Of a stretch of 47,123 nt of DNA, positions 31,870 through 40,925 are shown piece after piece. The translations under genes were made by a program, and so were the position numbers. The stretch is from an uncultured Opitutia bacterium. Its GTDB lineage: Bacteria > Verrucomicrobiota > Verrucomicrobiia > Opitutales > Opitutaceae. Under the pieces are notes generated by a model. That model was not told where the DNA came from. It saw only the letters and a list, made by a program, of their open reading frames with translations, and did not search any database. The DNA lies in assembly GCA_903900845.1 (NCBI GenBank), contig CAIUOU010000150.1, positions 1 to 47,123 on the forward strand, given 5' to 3'. The stretch's first letter is position 1. Every line of letters begins with the position of its first letter.

Positions 31870-33300
31870 CTATTTCTTCGCGTTCTTGCCCGGCGTCTCG
31901 TCGCGGGGAGTCCAATCCGCGGATTCCGAGCGGGCGGTCTTCAGGTAGGCGTCGATGCGGGCGGCGATCTCGGGGTGCCGGGCGGCTACATTCTCCTTTT
32001 CCGCGATGTCATTCTGAAGGTCGTAAAGGGCGACAGGGGCGGAGCGTGAGCGCTCACGGATGCCCTTCCAGCGACTCTGGTAGAGGGCGGCTTGGGTGAA
32101 GCCGCGCTCGTGGAACTCCCAGTAAAGAAACTCGTGCGCCGCTTGACGCGCAGCGCCGCGGAGGGTCGGCGCGAAGCTGATGGAGTCGAGTCCGGTCGGA
32201 GCGGCGACGCCGGCCAGTTCCGTCGCGGTCGCGAACCAGTCGCCAAAGTACGCGACATGGCCGCTTATGGCGCCCGGTTTGACGGTGCCCGGCCACCAGG
32301 CGATCGCGGGCACGCGTATGCCGCCGTCGGTGAGGCTGCGCTTGGTGCCGTTGAACGGACCCGAGGGCTGGAACCGGGACAGGTCGTGGTTGCTCTCGTT
32401 GTGTGGACCGTTGTCGCTGGTGAAGATCACGAGGGTGTTCTCGGCGAGGCCGAGTTGCCGGAGATGCGCGAGCATACGGCCGACATAGCCGTCCATGCGG
32501 GATATCATCGCCGCCTGACCTTTGTCCTGTTCGGACCAGTCTTTGGCCGCGTAGGGTCCGAAGTCGGGCACGTGCGCGCCGTTCTTAAGCTCGCGGGTGC
32601 GCTCGTTGTTGGCATGCGGGATGATCATGCTCCAGTAGAGGAAGAACGGCCGTTGCTGGTGGTTGGACACGAACTTCAGGGCCTCGTCGGTGAACAGATC
32701 ATCGGCGAACAGTACCGCATCCGTGGCGTAACCGGCGCCGGGGACGGACCCCACGGGCGTGACCTTGTTGGGGAGGGAGATGCGGTCCTCGTTGCGCCAC
32801 AGGAAGTCGGGGAAGTGGTTGTGCGCGTGAGTCTGGTTGAGGAAGCCGAAGAAGTAACCGAACCCATGGCGGCGGGGCAGACCACCGGCGGCGGCGCCCA
32901 CGTCCCCGAGGCCCCATTTGCCGATGAGTGCCGTGGCGTAACCGGCGGCCTGCAGCGCGCCGGCGACCGTCGTGTCGCCCTCGCGCAGGGCTTGGGCGGC
33001 CGGGTTGACTGTGCCGGCGTTGCCGCGCACGCGCGTGCGCCCGTGGTGGCGGCCGGTCATCAGCACGCTCCGGGAAGGGGCGCAGACGGTCGCACCCGCA
33101 TAGAACTGGGTGAAGCGCAGCCCCTCCTGCGCCATCCGGTCGAGGTGGGGGGTGGAAATGACTTTCTGGCCGTAGGACCCGAGGTCGCCGTAGCCGAGGT
33201 CGTCGGCCATGATCCAGATGAGGTTCGGCGGGCGCGCGGGGGCGGCGAGGGCGGCCAGCGGGCTCAGCAGGGCGAGAGTAATCAGCAGGCGGTGGTTCAT
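31870..33300 (-). CDS. Secreted sulfatase 1 of the array
   Basis: This 476-residue type I sulfatase has a signal peptide to about residue 20 (SPLAALAA). Its features are MADDLGYGDLGSYG (metal site), the formylglycine motif C73-A-P-S-R followed by SVLMTGRHHGRTRVRGN, IGKWGLG, and TSDNGPHNESNHD near the second metal site. GKWGLG replaces the more usual GKWHLG, so the catalytic-site His of that motif is a Gly here. Overall it is closest to broad arylsulfatase A-type S1 subfamilies. The C-terminus is Lys-rich. It is the last gene of the left transcript and starts 12 bp after sulfatase 2. The sulfated substrate is unknown. Confidence 0.92.
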   Translation of the reverse strand: MNHRLLITLALLSPLAALAAPARPPNLIWIMADDLGYGDLGSYGQKVISTPHLDRMAQEGLRFTQFYAGATVCAPSRSVLMTGRHHGRTRVRGNAGTVNPAAQALREGDTTVAGALQAAGYATALIGKWGLGDVGAAAGGLPRRHGFGYFFGFLNQTHAHNHFPDFLWRNEDRISLPNKVTPVGSVPGAGYATDAVLFADDLFTDEALKFVSNHQQRPFFLYWSMIIPHANNERTRELKNGAHVPDFGPYAAKDWSEQDKGQAAMISRMDGYVGRMLAHLRQLGLAENTLVIFTSDNGPHNESNHDLSRFQPSGPFNGTKRSLTDGGIRVPAIAWWPGTVKPGAISGHVAYFGDWFATATELAGVAAPTGLDSISFAPTLRGAARQAAHEFLYWEFHERGFTQAALYQSRWKGIRERSRSAPVALYDLQNDIAEKENVAARHPEIAARIDAYLKTARSESADWTPRDETPGKNAKK

Positions 33301-33312
33301 GGCGGGTGGGTA

Positions 33313-34779
33313 TCAGTCAGACTTGGCCTTCTTGCCGGCCTTGGCCGGCGCGGCGCCGGGGGCGGGCGGGGTGTAGCGTGGATTGCGCTCCGCGGGAATC
33401 AGCGCGCCGGTGTCGTTGATCCACGCGAGCATCCGGCCGAGCATCTCGTCGCGCTTGGCCGGATTGCTGCGCGCGAGGTCGTGGCGCTCGCCGAGATCGG
33501 TGGTCAGGTCGTAGATCTCGACCGCGCGGTTGGAGTCGAGCCGGTCGCGCCCGCCGTCGAGCCGCCACTCCTCGTGGAAAAGGTGCAATTTCCAGCCGCC
33601 CTCGTTCATGACCGTCACCGGCCGGGTGCGGAAACCGTCGCGCATGTCGATGTCGCGGCCGCGGATCACGGGCTGGTTGAGGTAACCCGGGAAGTGCCAG
33701 TAGATCGCGCGGCGTCGGAGTGCGCCGTCGCCGCGCAGCAGCGGCAGCAGCGATTCCCCGTCGAGGACCTTGCCAGCGGGGACGGGAGCGCCGGCGGCGG
33801 CGAGAAACGTCGGATAAAGATCGAGGTTGATGACGGGAGTGTCTGAGCGGCTGCCGGGCCGGGTCACCGCGGGCCAGCGCACGATGAAGGGCTCGCGGAT
33901 ACCGCCCTCGTAGTAGCCGCCCTTGTTGCCGCGCAGGGGTTCCTGTGACGAGGCCTGGGTGCCGCCGTTGTCACTCGTGAATACCACGAGCGTGTCGCGT
34001 TCCAGCCCGAGCTCCGCGAGTTTCGCGAGCAGGATACCGACGCCGGCGTCGAGATCGTACAGGCACGCGGCGTAAAGCGGGTTGCCGTGCTGGGCGCCGG
34101 GCTTCTTGCGCTTGAACTTCTCGAGGCTCTCCGGGCGCGCGTCGAGGGGCGTGTGGATGGAGAAGTGCGGCAGGTAGACGAAGAACGGCCGGTCACGGTT
34201 TTTCTCCATGAACTCGCAGGCGCCGCGGGTGAGGGAGAAGACGCCCTTTGGATTGGCCGGGTCGGAGACCTTGGCGTCGCTCCAAGTGTGGTAGGCCTGG
34301 TGGACGGTGTCGAAACCCTGCTCTCCGGGTTCGGCGCCCTCCGGGCCGTCGAGGTGCCATTTTCCAAAGATGCCCGTCGCGTAGCCGGCGGCTTTGAGGG
34401 CGTCGGCGACGGTGATGTTGTCCTTGGCCAGCCCGCTGCGGTTGGGGATCGGGACGAGCCGCTGGTGTTCCTTGGGGCCGCGGTCGGTGCTCTGCACGGC
34501 GTACACGTGGTGGCGGGGGGAATAGTTGCCGGAGAGGAGGCAGGCCCGGCTGGGGGCGCAATTACCCGCGCCGGCGTAGCCGGCGGTGAACACCATGCCC
34601 TGGGAGGCGAGCCGGTCGAGGTGGGGCGTCTCGTGGAAATCACTGCCCTGAAACCCGACGTCCTTCCAGCCGAGGTCGTCGGCGAAGATCAGCACGATGT
34701 TGGGCGGCCGCGTGGAGGCGGCAAAGGCGGCGGACGCGGTGGCAAGGGCCGCGAGGAGAACAAGGGCGGTGTTTTTCAT
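33313..34779 (-). CDS. Secreted sulfatase 2 of the array
   Basis: The 488-residue protein has a signal peptide ending near residue 21 (ATASAAFAAS). ADDLGWKDVGFQG and the formylglycine motif C74-A-P-S-R identify the S1 fold, with FGKWHLDGPEG and TSDNGGTQASSQEPLRGNKGGYYEGG further on. The last 17 residues are a low-complexity Pro/Ala/Lys tail (PAPGAAPAKAGKKAKSD) outside the fold. It is 9 bp downstream of sulfatase 3 and 12 bp upstream of sulfatase 1. Layout resembles the arylsulfatase A/N-acetylgalactosamine-6-sulfatase group, but that resemblance does not fix a substrate. Confidence 0.92.
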   Translation of the reverse strand: MKNTALVLLAALATASAAFAASTRPPNIVLIFADDLGWKDVGFQGSDFHETPHLDRLASQGMVFTAGYAGAGNCAPSRACLLSGNYSPRHHVYAVQSTDRGPKEHQRLVPIPNRSGLAKDNITVADALKAAGYATGIFGKWHLDGPEGAEPGEQGFDTVHQAYHTWSDAKVSDPANPKGVFSLTRGACEFMEKNRDRPFFVYLPHFSIHTPLDARPESLEKFKRKKPGAQHGNPLYAACLYDLDAGVGILLAKLAELGLERDTLVVFTSDNGGTQASSQEPLRGNKGGYYEGGIREPFIVRWPAVTRPGSRSDTPVINLDLYPTFLAAAGAPVPAGKVLDGESLLPLLRGDGALRRRAIYWHFPGYLNQPVIRGRDIDMRDGFRTRPVTVMNEGGWKLHLFHEEWRLDGGRDRLDSNRAVEIYDLTTDLGERHDLARSNPAKRDEMLGRMLAWINDTGALIPAERNPRYTPPAPGAAPAKAGKKAKSD

Positions 34780-34788
34780 GGCGGCGGC

Positions 34789-36267
34789 TCAGCGGATTTT
34801 CTGGTCGGGAAGTTCCTTCTTGATGCCGGCGTCGAGCGGCATGCGGTCGTTTTCCGGCGTGAGGCCGACCTCGCGCATGGCCGTGAGCAGCTCCCGTTGC
34901 ATCTCGGCGACGACCCCGGCGTAGCGCGGGTGGTCGATCAGGTTGCGGCGCTCCTCGGGGTCGAACTCGATGTTGTAGAGCTCGGCCTGGTGGCGGTCGG
35001 CACCGCCGTCGCCGTGCGGGGAGCGGGAATATTTCCAGGACTCGGTGCGGACGGCGCGGACGTTCGGAGTGTAGGGAAACTGCTGCTCGTAGTTGTAGTG
35101 GTAGAGCCACGATTTGCGCCAGGACGGGTCGCCCTCGCGCACGAGGCGCTTCCAGGAGCGGCCGTGGATGCCGGCGAGCGCGGGTGCGCCGGCGAGTTCG
35201 AGCAGGCTGGGCGCGACGTCGACCGTGAGCACCTGCTGGTCGATCACCTTGGGGCGATCGGTCGGCGTGAGGCCGGGGAAGCGCACGATCTGCAGGATGC
35301 GGATGCTGGGCTCGTGGGCGGTGCGTTTGTCGACCATGCCGTGCTCGCCGTTGAGGATGCCGTTGTCGCTCATGTACACGACGATCGTGTCGTCGAGCTC
35401 GCCGCGTTCGCGGAGGAGCGCGTGGAGCCGGCCGACGCTGTCGTCAACCGACAGGATCGTACCCCAGTAGGCGCGGGTCATCGCCTCGAAGTCCTTCACG
35501 GCGGCGGGTGAGTCGTCGGGGAACTTCTTCCGCCAGTCGAACAGGGGGCCGTAGATGCCGTGCCAGGTGTGGAGCCGCTCGCGGATCCACGCGGGCTTGT
35601 CGTCCAGCATGAAAGCCGTCTCCGGGTACGGCACCGGCACCTGGGCGAACGTCCGTTCGTACTTCGGCTCGGGGAAATAAAAGCTGTGCGGCGCCTTGTG
35701 GCCGATCATGAGCAGCCACGGCTTGCCGTCGCGCGGGCGGCGCAGCCACTCCTCGGCCAGGTCGGTCACGACATGCGTGTAATAGCCCTTCACCACCTCG
35801 CGGCGGCGGCCGTTGAGGTTGAACTCGGTGTCGAAGTACTTCCCCTGGCCCTTGTGGGTGACGAACCAGTTGAAGCCCGGCCGCGGCTCGTCGTTCTCCT
35901 CGCCCATATGCCACTTGCCGATGTAAGCGGTGTCGTAACCGGCCGCCTGCAGCACGCGCGGGAAACTCTGCAGCGCGGCGGGATACTCGGTGAAGTTGTT
36001 GGTGACGCCGTGCGCGTGGGCGTAGAGCCCGCTCAGGATGCTGGCGCGGCTCGGTGAGCACAGCGACGTCGTGCAGAAGGCGTTGCGGAAGTGCACGCCC
36101 TCGCGGCCGAGGCGGTCGATGTTTGGCGTCCGCAGGTGCCGGTGTCCGGCGAGCGACAGGGCGTCCCACCGCTGGTCGTCGGTCAGGATGAACAGGATGT
36201 TCGGACGCTTGGCGGGCGCGGCAAGGGCCAGGGCGGGCAGGAACAGAAAGAGGAGCAGGCGCTTCAT
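34789..36267 (-). CDS. Secreted sulfatase 3 of the array
   Basis: The 492-residue protein has a short signal peptide ([19 protein letters not shown]). It carries [16 protein letters not shown] at the metal site, the formylglycine motif C70-S-P-S-R with [17 protein letters not shown], and [24 protein letters not shown] and [10 protein letters not shown] follow. The TDDQRWD start and the AHAHGVTNN segment resemble N-acetylglucosamine-6-sulfatase or heparan-type S1 enzymes more than arylsulfatase A. It is first in the left transcript, since a terminator-like hairpin separates it from sulfatase 4, and it should have its own promoter in 36268-36297. Confidence 0.92.
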   Translation of the reverse strand: MKRLLLFLFLPALALAAPAKRPNILFILTDDQRWDALSLAGHRHLRTPNIDRLGREGVHFRNAFCTTSLCSPSRASILSGLYAHAHGVTNNFTEYPAALQSFPRVLQAAGYDTAYIGKWHMGEENDEPRPGFNWFVTHKGQGKYFDTEFNLNGRRREVVKGYYTHVVTDLAEEWLRRPRDGKPWLLMIGHKAPHSFYFPEPKYERTFAQVPVPYPETAFMLDDKPAWIRERLHTWHGIYGPLFDWRKKFPDDSPAAVKDFEAMTRAYWGTILSVDDSVGRLHALLRERGELDDTIVVYMSDNGILNGEHGMVDKRTAHEPSIRILQIVRFPGLTPTDRPKVIDQQVLTVDVAPSLLELAGAPALAGIHGRSWKRLVREGDPSWRKSWLYHYNYEQQFPYTPNVRAVRTESWKYSRSPHGDGGADRHQAELYNIEFDPEERRNLIDHPRYAGVVAEMQRELLTAMREVGLTPENDRMPLDAGIKKELPDQKIR

Positions 36268-36287
36268 GGGGGAAGGGGTTGGGCGAC

Positions 36288-36324
36288 GGAAAACAACGCG
36301 CCGGCGGCTGGCAACCGCCGGCGC
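36288..36324 (-). terminator. Terminator-like hairpin splitting the sulfatase array
   Basis: GCGCCGGCGG (36298-36307) pairs perfectly with CCGCCGGCGC (36315-36324) around a 7-nt loop. On the minus strand it is followed by GTTGTTTTCC. It lies 27 bp after the sulfatase 4 stop and before the sulfatase 3 start. Confidence 0.7.
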
Positions 36325-36351
36325 GGGCTGCGCGAGGGCGCGGACGGAATT

Positions 36352-37896
36352 TTACTGGGGTATGGGGTCGCCGCGGCGGACGGTCTTGCCCTCCCACACC
36401 GCCTCGTCGGTCTTGCGATCGTAGGTGAGTACGCGGTTGGCGCTGCCGGGAGCCGGAGGCAGATCGACCTTCGGGAGCCACTTGCGGTGCTCGGCCGCGA
36501 TGGCGGCGAACTCGGGGCGACCGATCACGTTGGTCCACTCGCGCGGGTCGGCGTCGTGGTCGTAAAGTTCCTCGGTGCCGTCGGCGTAGCGGATGTAGCG
36601 CCAGCGTTCGCTGCGGATGCCGTGGTTGCCCTGGTTGTGGCTGGTGATGGCCGGGCGCTCGCGTTTCGCGGCGGCGTTGCGGAGCTGCGGCACGAGGCTG
36701 AGGCCATCGAGGTCGCTGCGCGCCGGCAGACCGCAGAGCTCCACGAGCGTCGGGTAAATGTCCATGAGCTCCGCCGGTTGACGTGATCGGCCGCCGGGGG
36801 AAACGCCCGGGCCGGCGAAGACGAGCGGCACGCGGGTGCCGTTGTCCCAGAGGGTGTTCTTGCCGGTGATGCCCTTCTCGCCGAGGTGCCAGCCGTGGTC
36901 GCCCCAGAGCACGATGACGGTGTTTTGCGCGAGTCCGGCCTCCTCGAGCGCGGTCATGATGCGGCCCACCTGGGCGTCGACGAAACTGGTGCACGCGAGG
37001 TAGGCGCGCACGAGGTTGCGCCACTGGTTGTTTTCGCGGACCCACTTGAGCCGCGGCTCTGGCAGGTTCCAGTGCAGGTACCATGAGAACCGCGGGGTGT
37101 CGGCGCGGTCGTCCTCCTTCACCGGCGGCAGCACGCTGTCGTCGTCCGGATACAGATCGAACCACTTCTGGGTCGCGTAGCACGGCACGTGCGGGAGGAA
37201 AAACCCCGCGCTGAGGAAGAACGGCTGGTCCTTGGGGGCTGACTTGATCTGTTCAATCGCCCAGCTCGCGACCTGGTAGTCGCCCTTGTCCTCGTCCCTG
37301 TGGGGGAACACGCCCCAATCCATGAGCGGGTTGTTTCCCATCGGCGTATCGCCGATCAGCTTCTTCTCGGGCCGAACGCCCACGCCGGGGTTGGGCCCGA
37401 TGACTTCGAATTCCCTCGGCGCGCCGACCGCGGCGGGGACCTTGGCGTTCTTACCCTTGGCTTTGCCGCCGGCGCCGGGGGAACCCGCGCCACCGTGGTA
37501 GATCTTACCCGCGGTGAGGGTGCGGTAACCGTTGGCCGCGAAGTGCTGCGGTAGCGCGACGCGGTCCTTCCATTCGGGGAGGGTGCGGAACCACGGCGCG
37601 AGGCCGTAGATGCCGGTGGTGGTGGGCCGCAGGCCTAGCATGATGCTCGTGCGCGACGGGTTGCAGAGCGGCGCGTTGCAGTGCGCGTTGAGCATCGTGG
37701 TGCCGCGCGCGGCGAGGCGATCGATGTTCGGCGTCTTGGCCATCGGGTGGCCGCCCATGTGACCGATCCAGTCGTTCTGGTCGTCGATCGCGATGAAGAC
37801 GACGTTGGGGCGGCGCGCCGGCTGATCGGCCGCGGAGGTGACCGCGGACGCAACAACCGGCAGGAGGCTAAGGAGAAGCTTTCGCGGGGTATTCAT
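36352..37896 (-). CDS. Secreted sulfatase 4 of the array (iduronate-2-sulfatase-like)
   Basis: The ATG at 37896 (MNTPRKLLLSLLPVVAS) gives 514 residues with a signal peptide; an in-frame ATG two codons upstream is possible. IDDQNDWIGHMGGHPMAKTPNIDRLAARG and the formylglycine motif C78-N-P-S-R with TSIMLGLRPTTTGIYG are typical of the iduronate-2-sulfatase-like subgroup, as is AGKIYHGG. WGDHGWHLGEKG supplies the second metal site. A Gly/Lys/Ala-rich insertion (AGGKAKGKNAKVPAAVG) sits after AGKIYHGG, next to the active site. It is last in the right transcript, before a terminator-like hairpin. Confidence 0.92.
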   Translation of the reverse strand: MNTPRKLLLSLLPVVASAVTSAADQPARRPNVVFIAIDDQNDWIGHMGGHPMAKTPNIDRLAARGTTMLNAHCNAPLCNPSRTSIMLGLRPTTTGIYGLAPWFRTLPEWKDRVALPQHFAANGYRTLTAGKIYHGGAGSPGAGGKAKGKNAKVPAAVGAPREFEVIGPNPGVGVRPEKKLIGDTPMGNNPLMDWGVFPHRDEDKGDYQVASWAIEQIKSAPKDQPFFLSAGFFLPHVPCYATQKWFDLYPDDDSVLPPVKEDDRADTPRFSWYLHWNLPEPRLKWVRENNQWRNLVRAYLACTSFVDAQVGRIMTALEEAGLAQNTVIVLWGDHGWHLGEKGITGKNTLWDNGTRVPLVFAGPGVSPGGRSRQPAELMDIYPTLVELCGLPARSDLDGLSLVPQLRNAAAKRERPAITSHNQGNHGIRSERWRYIRYADGTEELYDHDADPREWTNVIGRPEFAAIAAEHRKWLPKVDLPPAPGSANRVLTYDRKTDEAVWEGKTVRRGDPIPQ

Positions 37897-37921
37897 GGGC
37901 AAGTGGGTAAAAGAGGGCAGC

Positions 37922-39250
37922 TCAGTCCTTCACGGGCGCGCCCTTGTGGTTGGCGAGGTGCTCGGGGCGGGCCCTGGCGTAGCGGTCGAGCACGGCCTGC
38001 AGCCGGCGCGACTCGTCGCCGGCGGCGCCGGAGAGGGCGGCGGTGTGCAGCGGTTTTTCCTCAAACGGATCCTTCACGAGATCGTAGACGGTGCCGTCGC
38101 GGTAGAGCTTCAGGGTGCGGCCCTGCGCGAACTCGAACGTGGCGTCGCGGCCGCCGTTCCGCGCGTACCAGAGATAATACGAGCCGCGCGGGTTGCCGGG
38201 CAGGCCGAGTAGCTGCGGCAGGAAGGTTTGTCCGTCGATGCCCAGTTCCGCGGGCACGTTGGCGCCGGCGGCCTCGCACAGCGTGGGCAGGAAGTCGGCG
38301 CTGCAAACCAGGTCGGCGTTGACGCGGCCGGCCGGGATGCGGCCGGGCCAGTTGGCGATGAGGGGCACGTGGTTACCGCGCGCGGTACGGGTGCCCTTGC
38401 CGCCCTTGTAATCGGCGCCCTTGAAGCGCGACGTCACCTGCACGCCGGTGCCATTGTCACCGGTGAACAGGATGAGGGTGTTCTCCCGCAACCCGAGTTC
38501 CTCCAGTTTCGCGACGAGGCGCCCGACCATCTTGTCCATGTACCCGGTCATGTCGGCGAAGTGCTTCACGTCGCGCTGCTGCTGCTCGCTCTTGAGCTTG
38601 GGATCCCACGCCTGGCTTTCGGGCGTCGCCTGGAACGGGTCGTGGGTGAGGATCATCGGGTAGTAGAGGAGGAACGGCCGTGCGCGATGGCGGGTCACGA
38701 AATCGAGCGCGAAGTCGTTGATCAGCTTCGGGCCGTACTCGCCGTTCGTGAAATCGATCTCCCGGCCGTTGTGCTCGAGCCCGGGATTGGCGTAACGCGG
38801 CGGCCGGCGGGTGTGCTGCCAGAGGTAGGACTCGTCGAAGCCGAAATGCCGCGGGAGGCCGGGGTCCTTGCCGAGCTGCCACTTGCCGCAGATGCCGGTC
38901 GTGTAGCCGGCGCGCTGCAGCAGGTGGGCGAACGTCACGGCCTTCGGGTCAAGCAGGCCGAACTCGACGTAGTTCCTGATGTTGTAGATGCCCGTCATCA
39001 GCTGCACGCGGGTGGGCGTGCAGAGCGGCTGCACGAAGCAGCGCTCGAAGCGCATGCCGGTGGCGGCGAGGCGGTCGAGGTTCGGCGTGCGGTAGGATTC
39101 GCCGCCGTTGGCGGTGACGCACTCGTAGCCGAAGTCGTCGGCCATGATCAGAATCACGTTGGGCTTCCGCTCGGCGGCGGCGGAGAGAGGCGCGATGGCG
39201 CCGAGCGCGAGCAGGACTGCGGCGAACCGCATGGAGCGCGGGTTTTTCAT
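37922..39250 (-). CDS. Secreted sulfatase 5 of the array
   Basis: The 442-residue protein has a signal peptide (to about residue 25, LSAAA). MADDFGYECVTANGGESYRTPNLDRLAATG is followed by the formylglycine motif C77-T-P-T-R with VQLMTGIYNIRNYVEFG. The fourth position is Thr instead of the usual Ser, still within CXPXR. CGKWQLGKDPG and TGDNGTGVQVTSRFKGADYKGGKGTRT follow. Its start overlaps the stop of sulfatase 6 as ATGA, so the two are coupled. Sulfatase 4 follows after 25 bp. Confidence 0.92.
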   Translation of the reverse strand: MKNPRSMRFAAVLLALGAIAPLSAAAERKPNVILIMADDFGYECVTANGGESYRTPNLDRLAATGMRFERCFVQPLCTPTRVQLMTGIYNIRNYVEFGLLDPKAVTFAHLLQRAGYTTGICGKWQLGKDPGLPRHFGFDESYLWQHTRRPPRYANPGLEHNGREIDFTNGEYGPKLINDFALDFVTRHRARPFLLYYPMILTHDPFQATPESQAWDPKLKSEQQQRDVKHFADMTGYMDKMVGRLVAKLEELGLRENTLILFTGDNGTGVQVTSRFKGADYKGGKGTRTARGNHVPLIANWPGRIPAGRVNADLVCSADFLPTLCEAAGANVPAELGIDGQTFLPQLLGLPGNPRGSYYLWYARNGGRDATFEFAQGRTLKLYRDGTVYDLVKDPFEEKPLHTAALSGAAGDESRRLQAVLDRYARARPEHLANHKGAPVKD

Positions 39251-40827
39251 GGGGCGGCGACGATCGGGGCCCAGAGACCCTCTTGGACGATGGGGGGTGT
39301 GCCGGAGGCCGGATGCGCGGCCCGGGCGGCCTCGCGCAGGCGGCGTGAAAGGTCGGCCACGTTCGCGGCGTGGGCCGGGTTCTCCGCGAGATTGGTGAGT
39401 TCCCGCGGGTCGGTATCGTGATCGTAGAGCTCGCGGCCGCGCCGGCCCTCATCCCACTCGGTGTAGCGCCAGCGCGCGGTGCGCAGGCTGTAGCCGGGAA
39501 AACGGTTGCCCCCCGCTTGGCCGGCCTTGGCCGCGGGCGCGGCGGGGGGAGTCGCGGCCGCCGCCTTGGCGCGGCGCTTGCCGCCCGCGGGTGCCGCGGC
39601 GCTCGCGGCGCCGGCGCTGCGCATGACCTGGGTCAGCGCCCACCCGCGACCGAGCGCTCCGGGATCGCGCAGCAGCGGCGTGAGGTCCTGTCCCTGCAGA
39701 TTGGAGGGCGCCGCCACGGCGGCCAGCGAGGTCAGGGTGGGGTACAAGTCGATGTGCCCGACCGGCGAGGCCGCCGCGCCGCCAGCCTTGGCGACGCCCG
39801 GCGCCACGATCAGCAGCGGGACGCGCGCGCTTTCCTCGAAGAGGCTCTGCTTTTGCCAGAGCCCGTGTTCGCCGGTGTGGTAACCGTGGTCGCTGGTGAA
39901 GACGATGATCGTCTTCCGGGCCAGATCGAGCCGGTCAAGCGCGTCAATCACGCGGCCCACCTGCGCGTCGAGGAAGCTGATGCTCGCGTAGTAGGCCTGG
40001 AGTGCCTGCCGGCGCAGGTCGTCGGTGAGCGCGTCCTGCTCCCGCTTGTAGCTCATCAGGCCCGGAGCGGGGATGTCGGCCTGGTCCTCCTTCACCCCCT
40101 GCACGATCCGCATCTTCTCCAGCGGATAGAGGTCGAAGTACGGTTTGGGCGCGACGTAGGGCGTGTGCGGCCGGAAAAAACCGACGGTGAGGAAGAACGG
40201 CCGTTCAGGCTGGCGGGCGCAGCGTTCGAGCACCCATTCCGCGTCGGTGGCCATGAGGCCGTCGGTGTGGAGCAGGTCCCCCTTGGGCGAGGCGTACCAG
40301 CTGAGGGTGCCGCCGAACTGTCCCGGGGTTAAGCTGAAGATCCTCGGATGCTCCTCCAGGCGATCGACGCCGGCGGGGTTGAGGCCGAGCTCCCACGAGG
40401 CGGGATCGTCATGCCCGACGGTGCCGATCGAGTTCGGCACATTGTAGTGGTAGGCCTTGCCGATGCGCGCCGCGAACCAGCCTTGTTGGCGGAAAGCCTG
40501 CGGCAGGCTGGGCTGCGCCGGGATGGTTTGCCGGAAAATCTGCGAATTCTGGTAGATACCCGTGCTGTCGGGGTAGAGCCCCGTGAGCATCGAATTGCGG
40601 CTCGGCCCGCAGAGCGGGAAGGCGCAATAGGCGCGGTCGAAGCGCACGCCTCGCGCCGCGAGCCGGTCGAGGTTCGGCGTGCGGGCTACCGGGTCGCCGT
40701 AACAGCCGAGCAGGTTGTTGAGGTCGTCGGCGATGAGGAAGAGGACATTCCTCCTCTCGGGCGCGGCGCCGGAAACGGCGGTTGCGGTGACGGACAGCAG
40801 GAGCGCGAGCAGCGCAGACGTTCTCAT
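39247..40827 (-). CDS. Secreted sulfatase 6 of the array (iduronate-2-sulfatase-like)
   Basis: The ATG at 40827 (MRTSALLALLLSVTATAVSG) gives 526 residues with a signal peptide. IADDLNNLLGCYGDPVARTPNLDRLAARG, the formylglycine motif C73-G-P-S-R with NSMLTGLYPDSTGIYQN, IGKAYHYN and SDHGYHTGEHGLW place it in the iduronate-2-sulfatase-like group with sulfatase 4. An Ala/Pro/Lys-rich insertion of about 35 residues (AGGKRRAKAAAATPPAAPAA) lies in the C-terminal subdomain. It is the first gene of the right transcript and overlaps sulfatase 5 by ATGA. Confidence 0.92.
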   Translation of the reverse strand: MRTSALLALLLSVTATAVSGAAPERRNVLFLIADDLNNLLGCYGDPVARTPNLDRLAARGVRFDRAYCAFPLCGPSRNSMLTGLYPDSTGIYQNSQIFRQTIPAQPSLPQAFRQQGWFAARIGKAYHYNVPNSIGTVGHDDPASWELGLNPAGVDRLEEHPRIFSLTPGQFGGTLSWYASPKGDLLHTDGLMATDAEWVLERCARQPERPFFLTVGFFRPHTPYVAPKPYFDLYPLEKMRIVQGVKEDQADIPAPGLMSYKREQDALTDDLRRQALQAYYASISFLDAQVGRVIDALDRLDLARKTIIVFTSDHGYHTGEHGLWQKQSLFEESARVPLLIVAPGVAKAGGAAASPVGHIDLYPTLTSLAAVAAPSNLQGQDLTPLLRDPGALGRGWALTQVMRSAGAASAAAPAGGKRRAKAAAATPPAAPAAKAGQAGGNRFPGYSLRTARWRYTEWDEGRRGRELYDHDTDPRELTNLAENPAHAANVADLSRRLREAARAAHPASGTPPIVQEGLWAPIVAAP

Positions 40828-40925
40828 GGGGTTCGAGGGGCGATTCATTCGCACCCCCCGCGAGACGCCGAAGCAAGCCTCGAAGCTACGCGCTCGCGCG
40901 GGAACGCGCGCGGTGGCCGGACGCC

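Noticed and set aside
32092-33846. 584-residue plus-strand frame across sulfatases 1 and 2
   Set aside because: Spans two real genes and their junction on the other strand; no family features.
34087-35511. 474-residue plus-strand frame opposite sulfatases 2 and 3
   Set aside because: Same reason: an antisense shadow with biased composition.
35444-37183. 579-residue minus-strand frame spanning sulfatases 3 and 4 in another register
   Set aside because: Arg/Pro/His-rich text typical of an out-of-frame reading of GC-rich genes.
40895-40910. CGCGCG-GGAA-CGCGCG hairpin after the isomerase gene
   Set aside because: Short stem with no T-run on either strand; such GC palindromes arise easily at this base composition.
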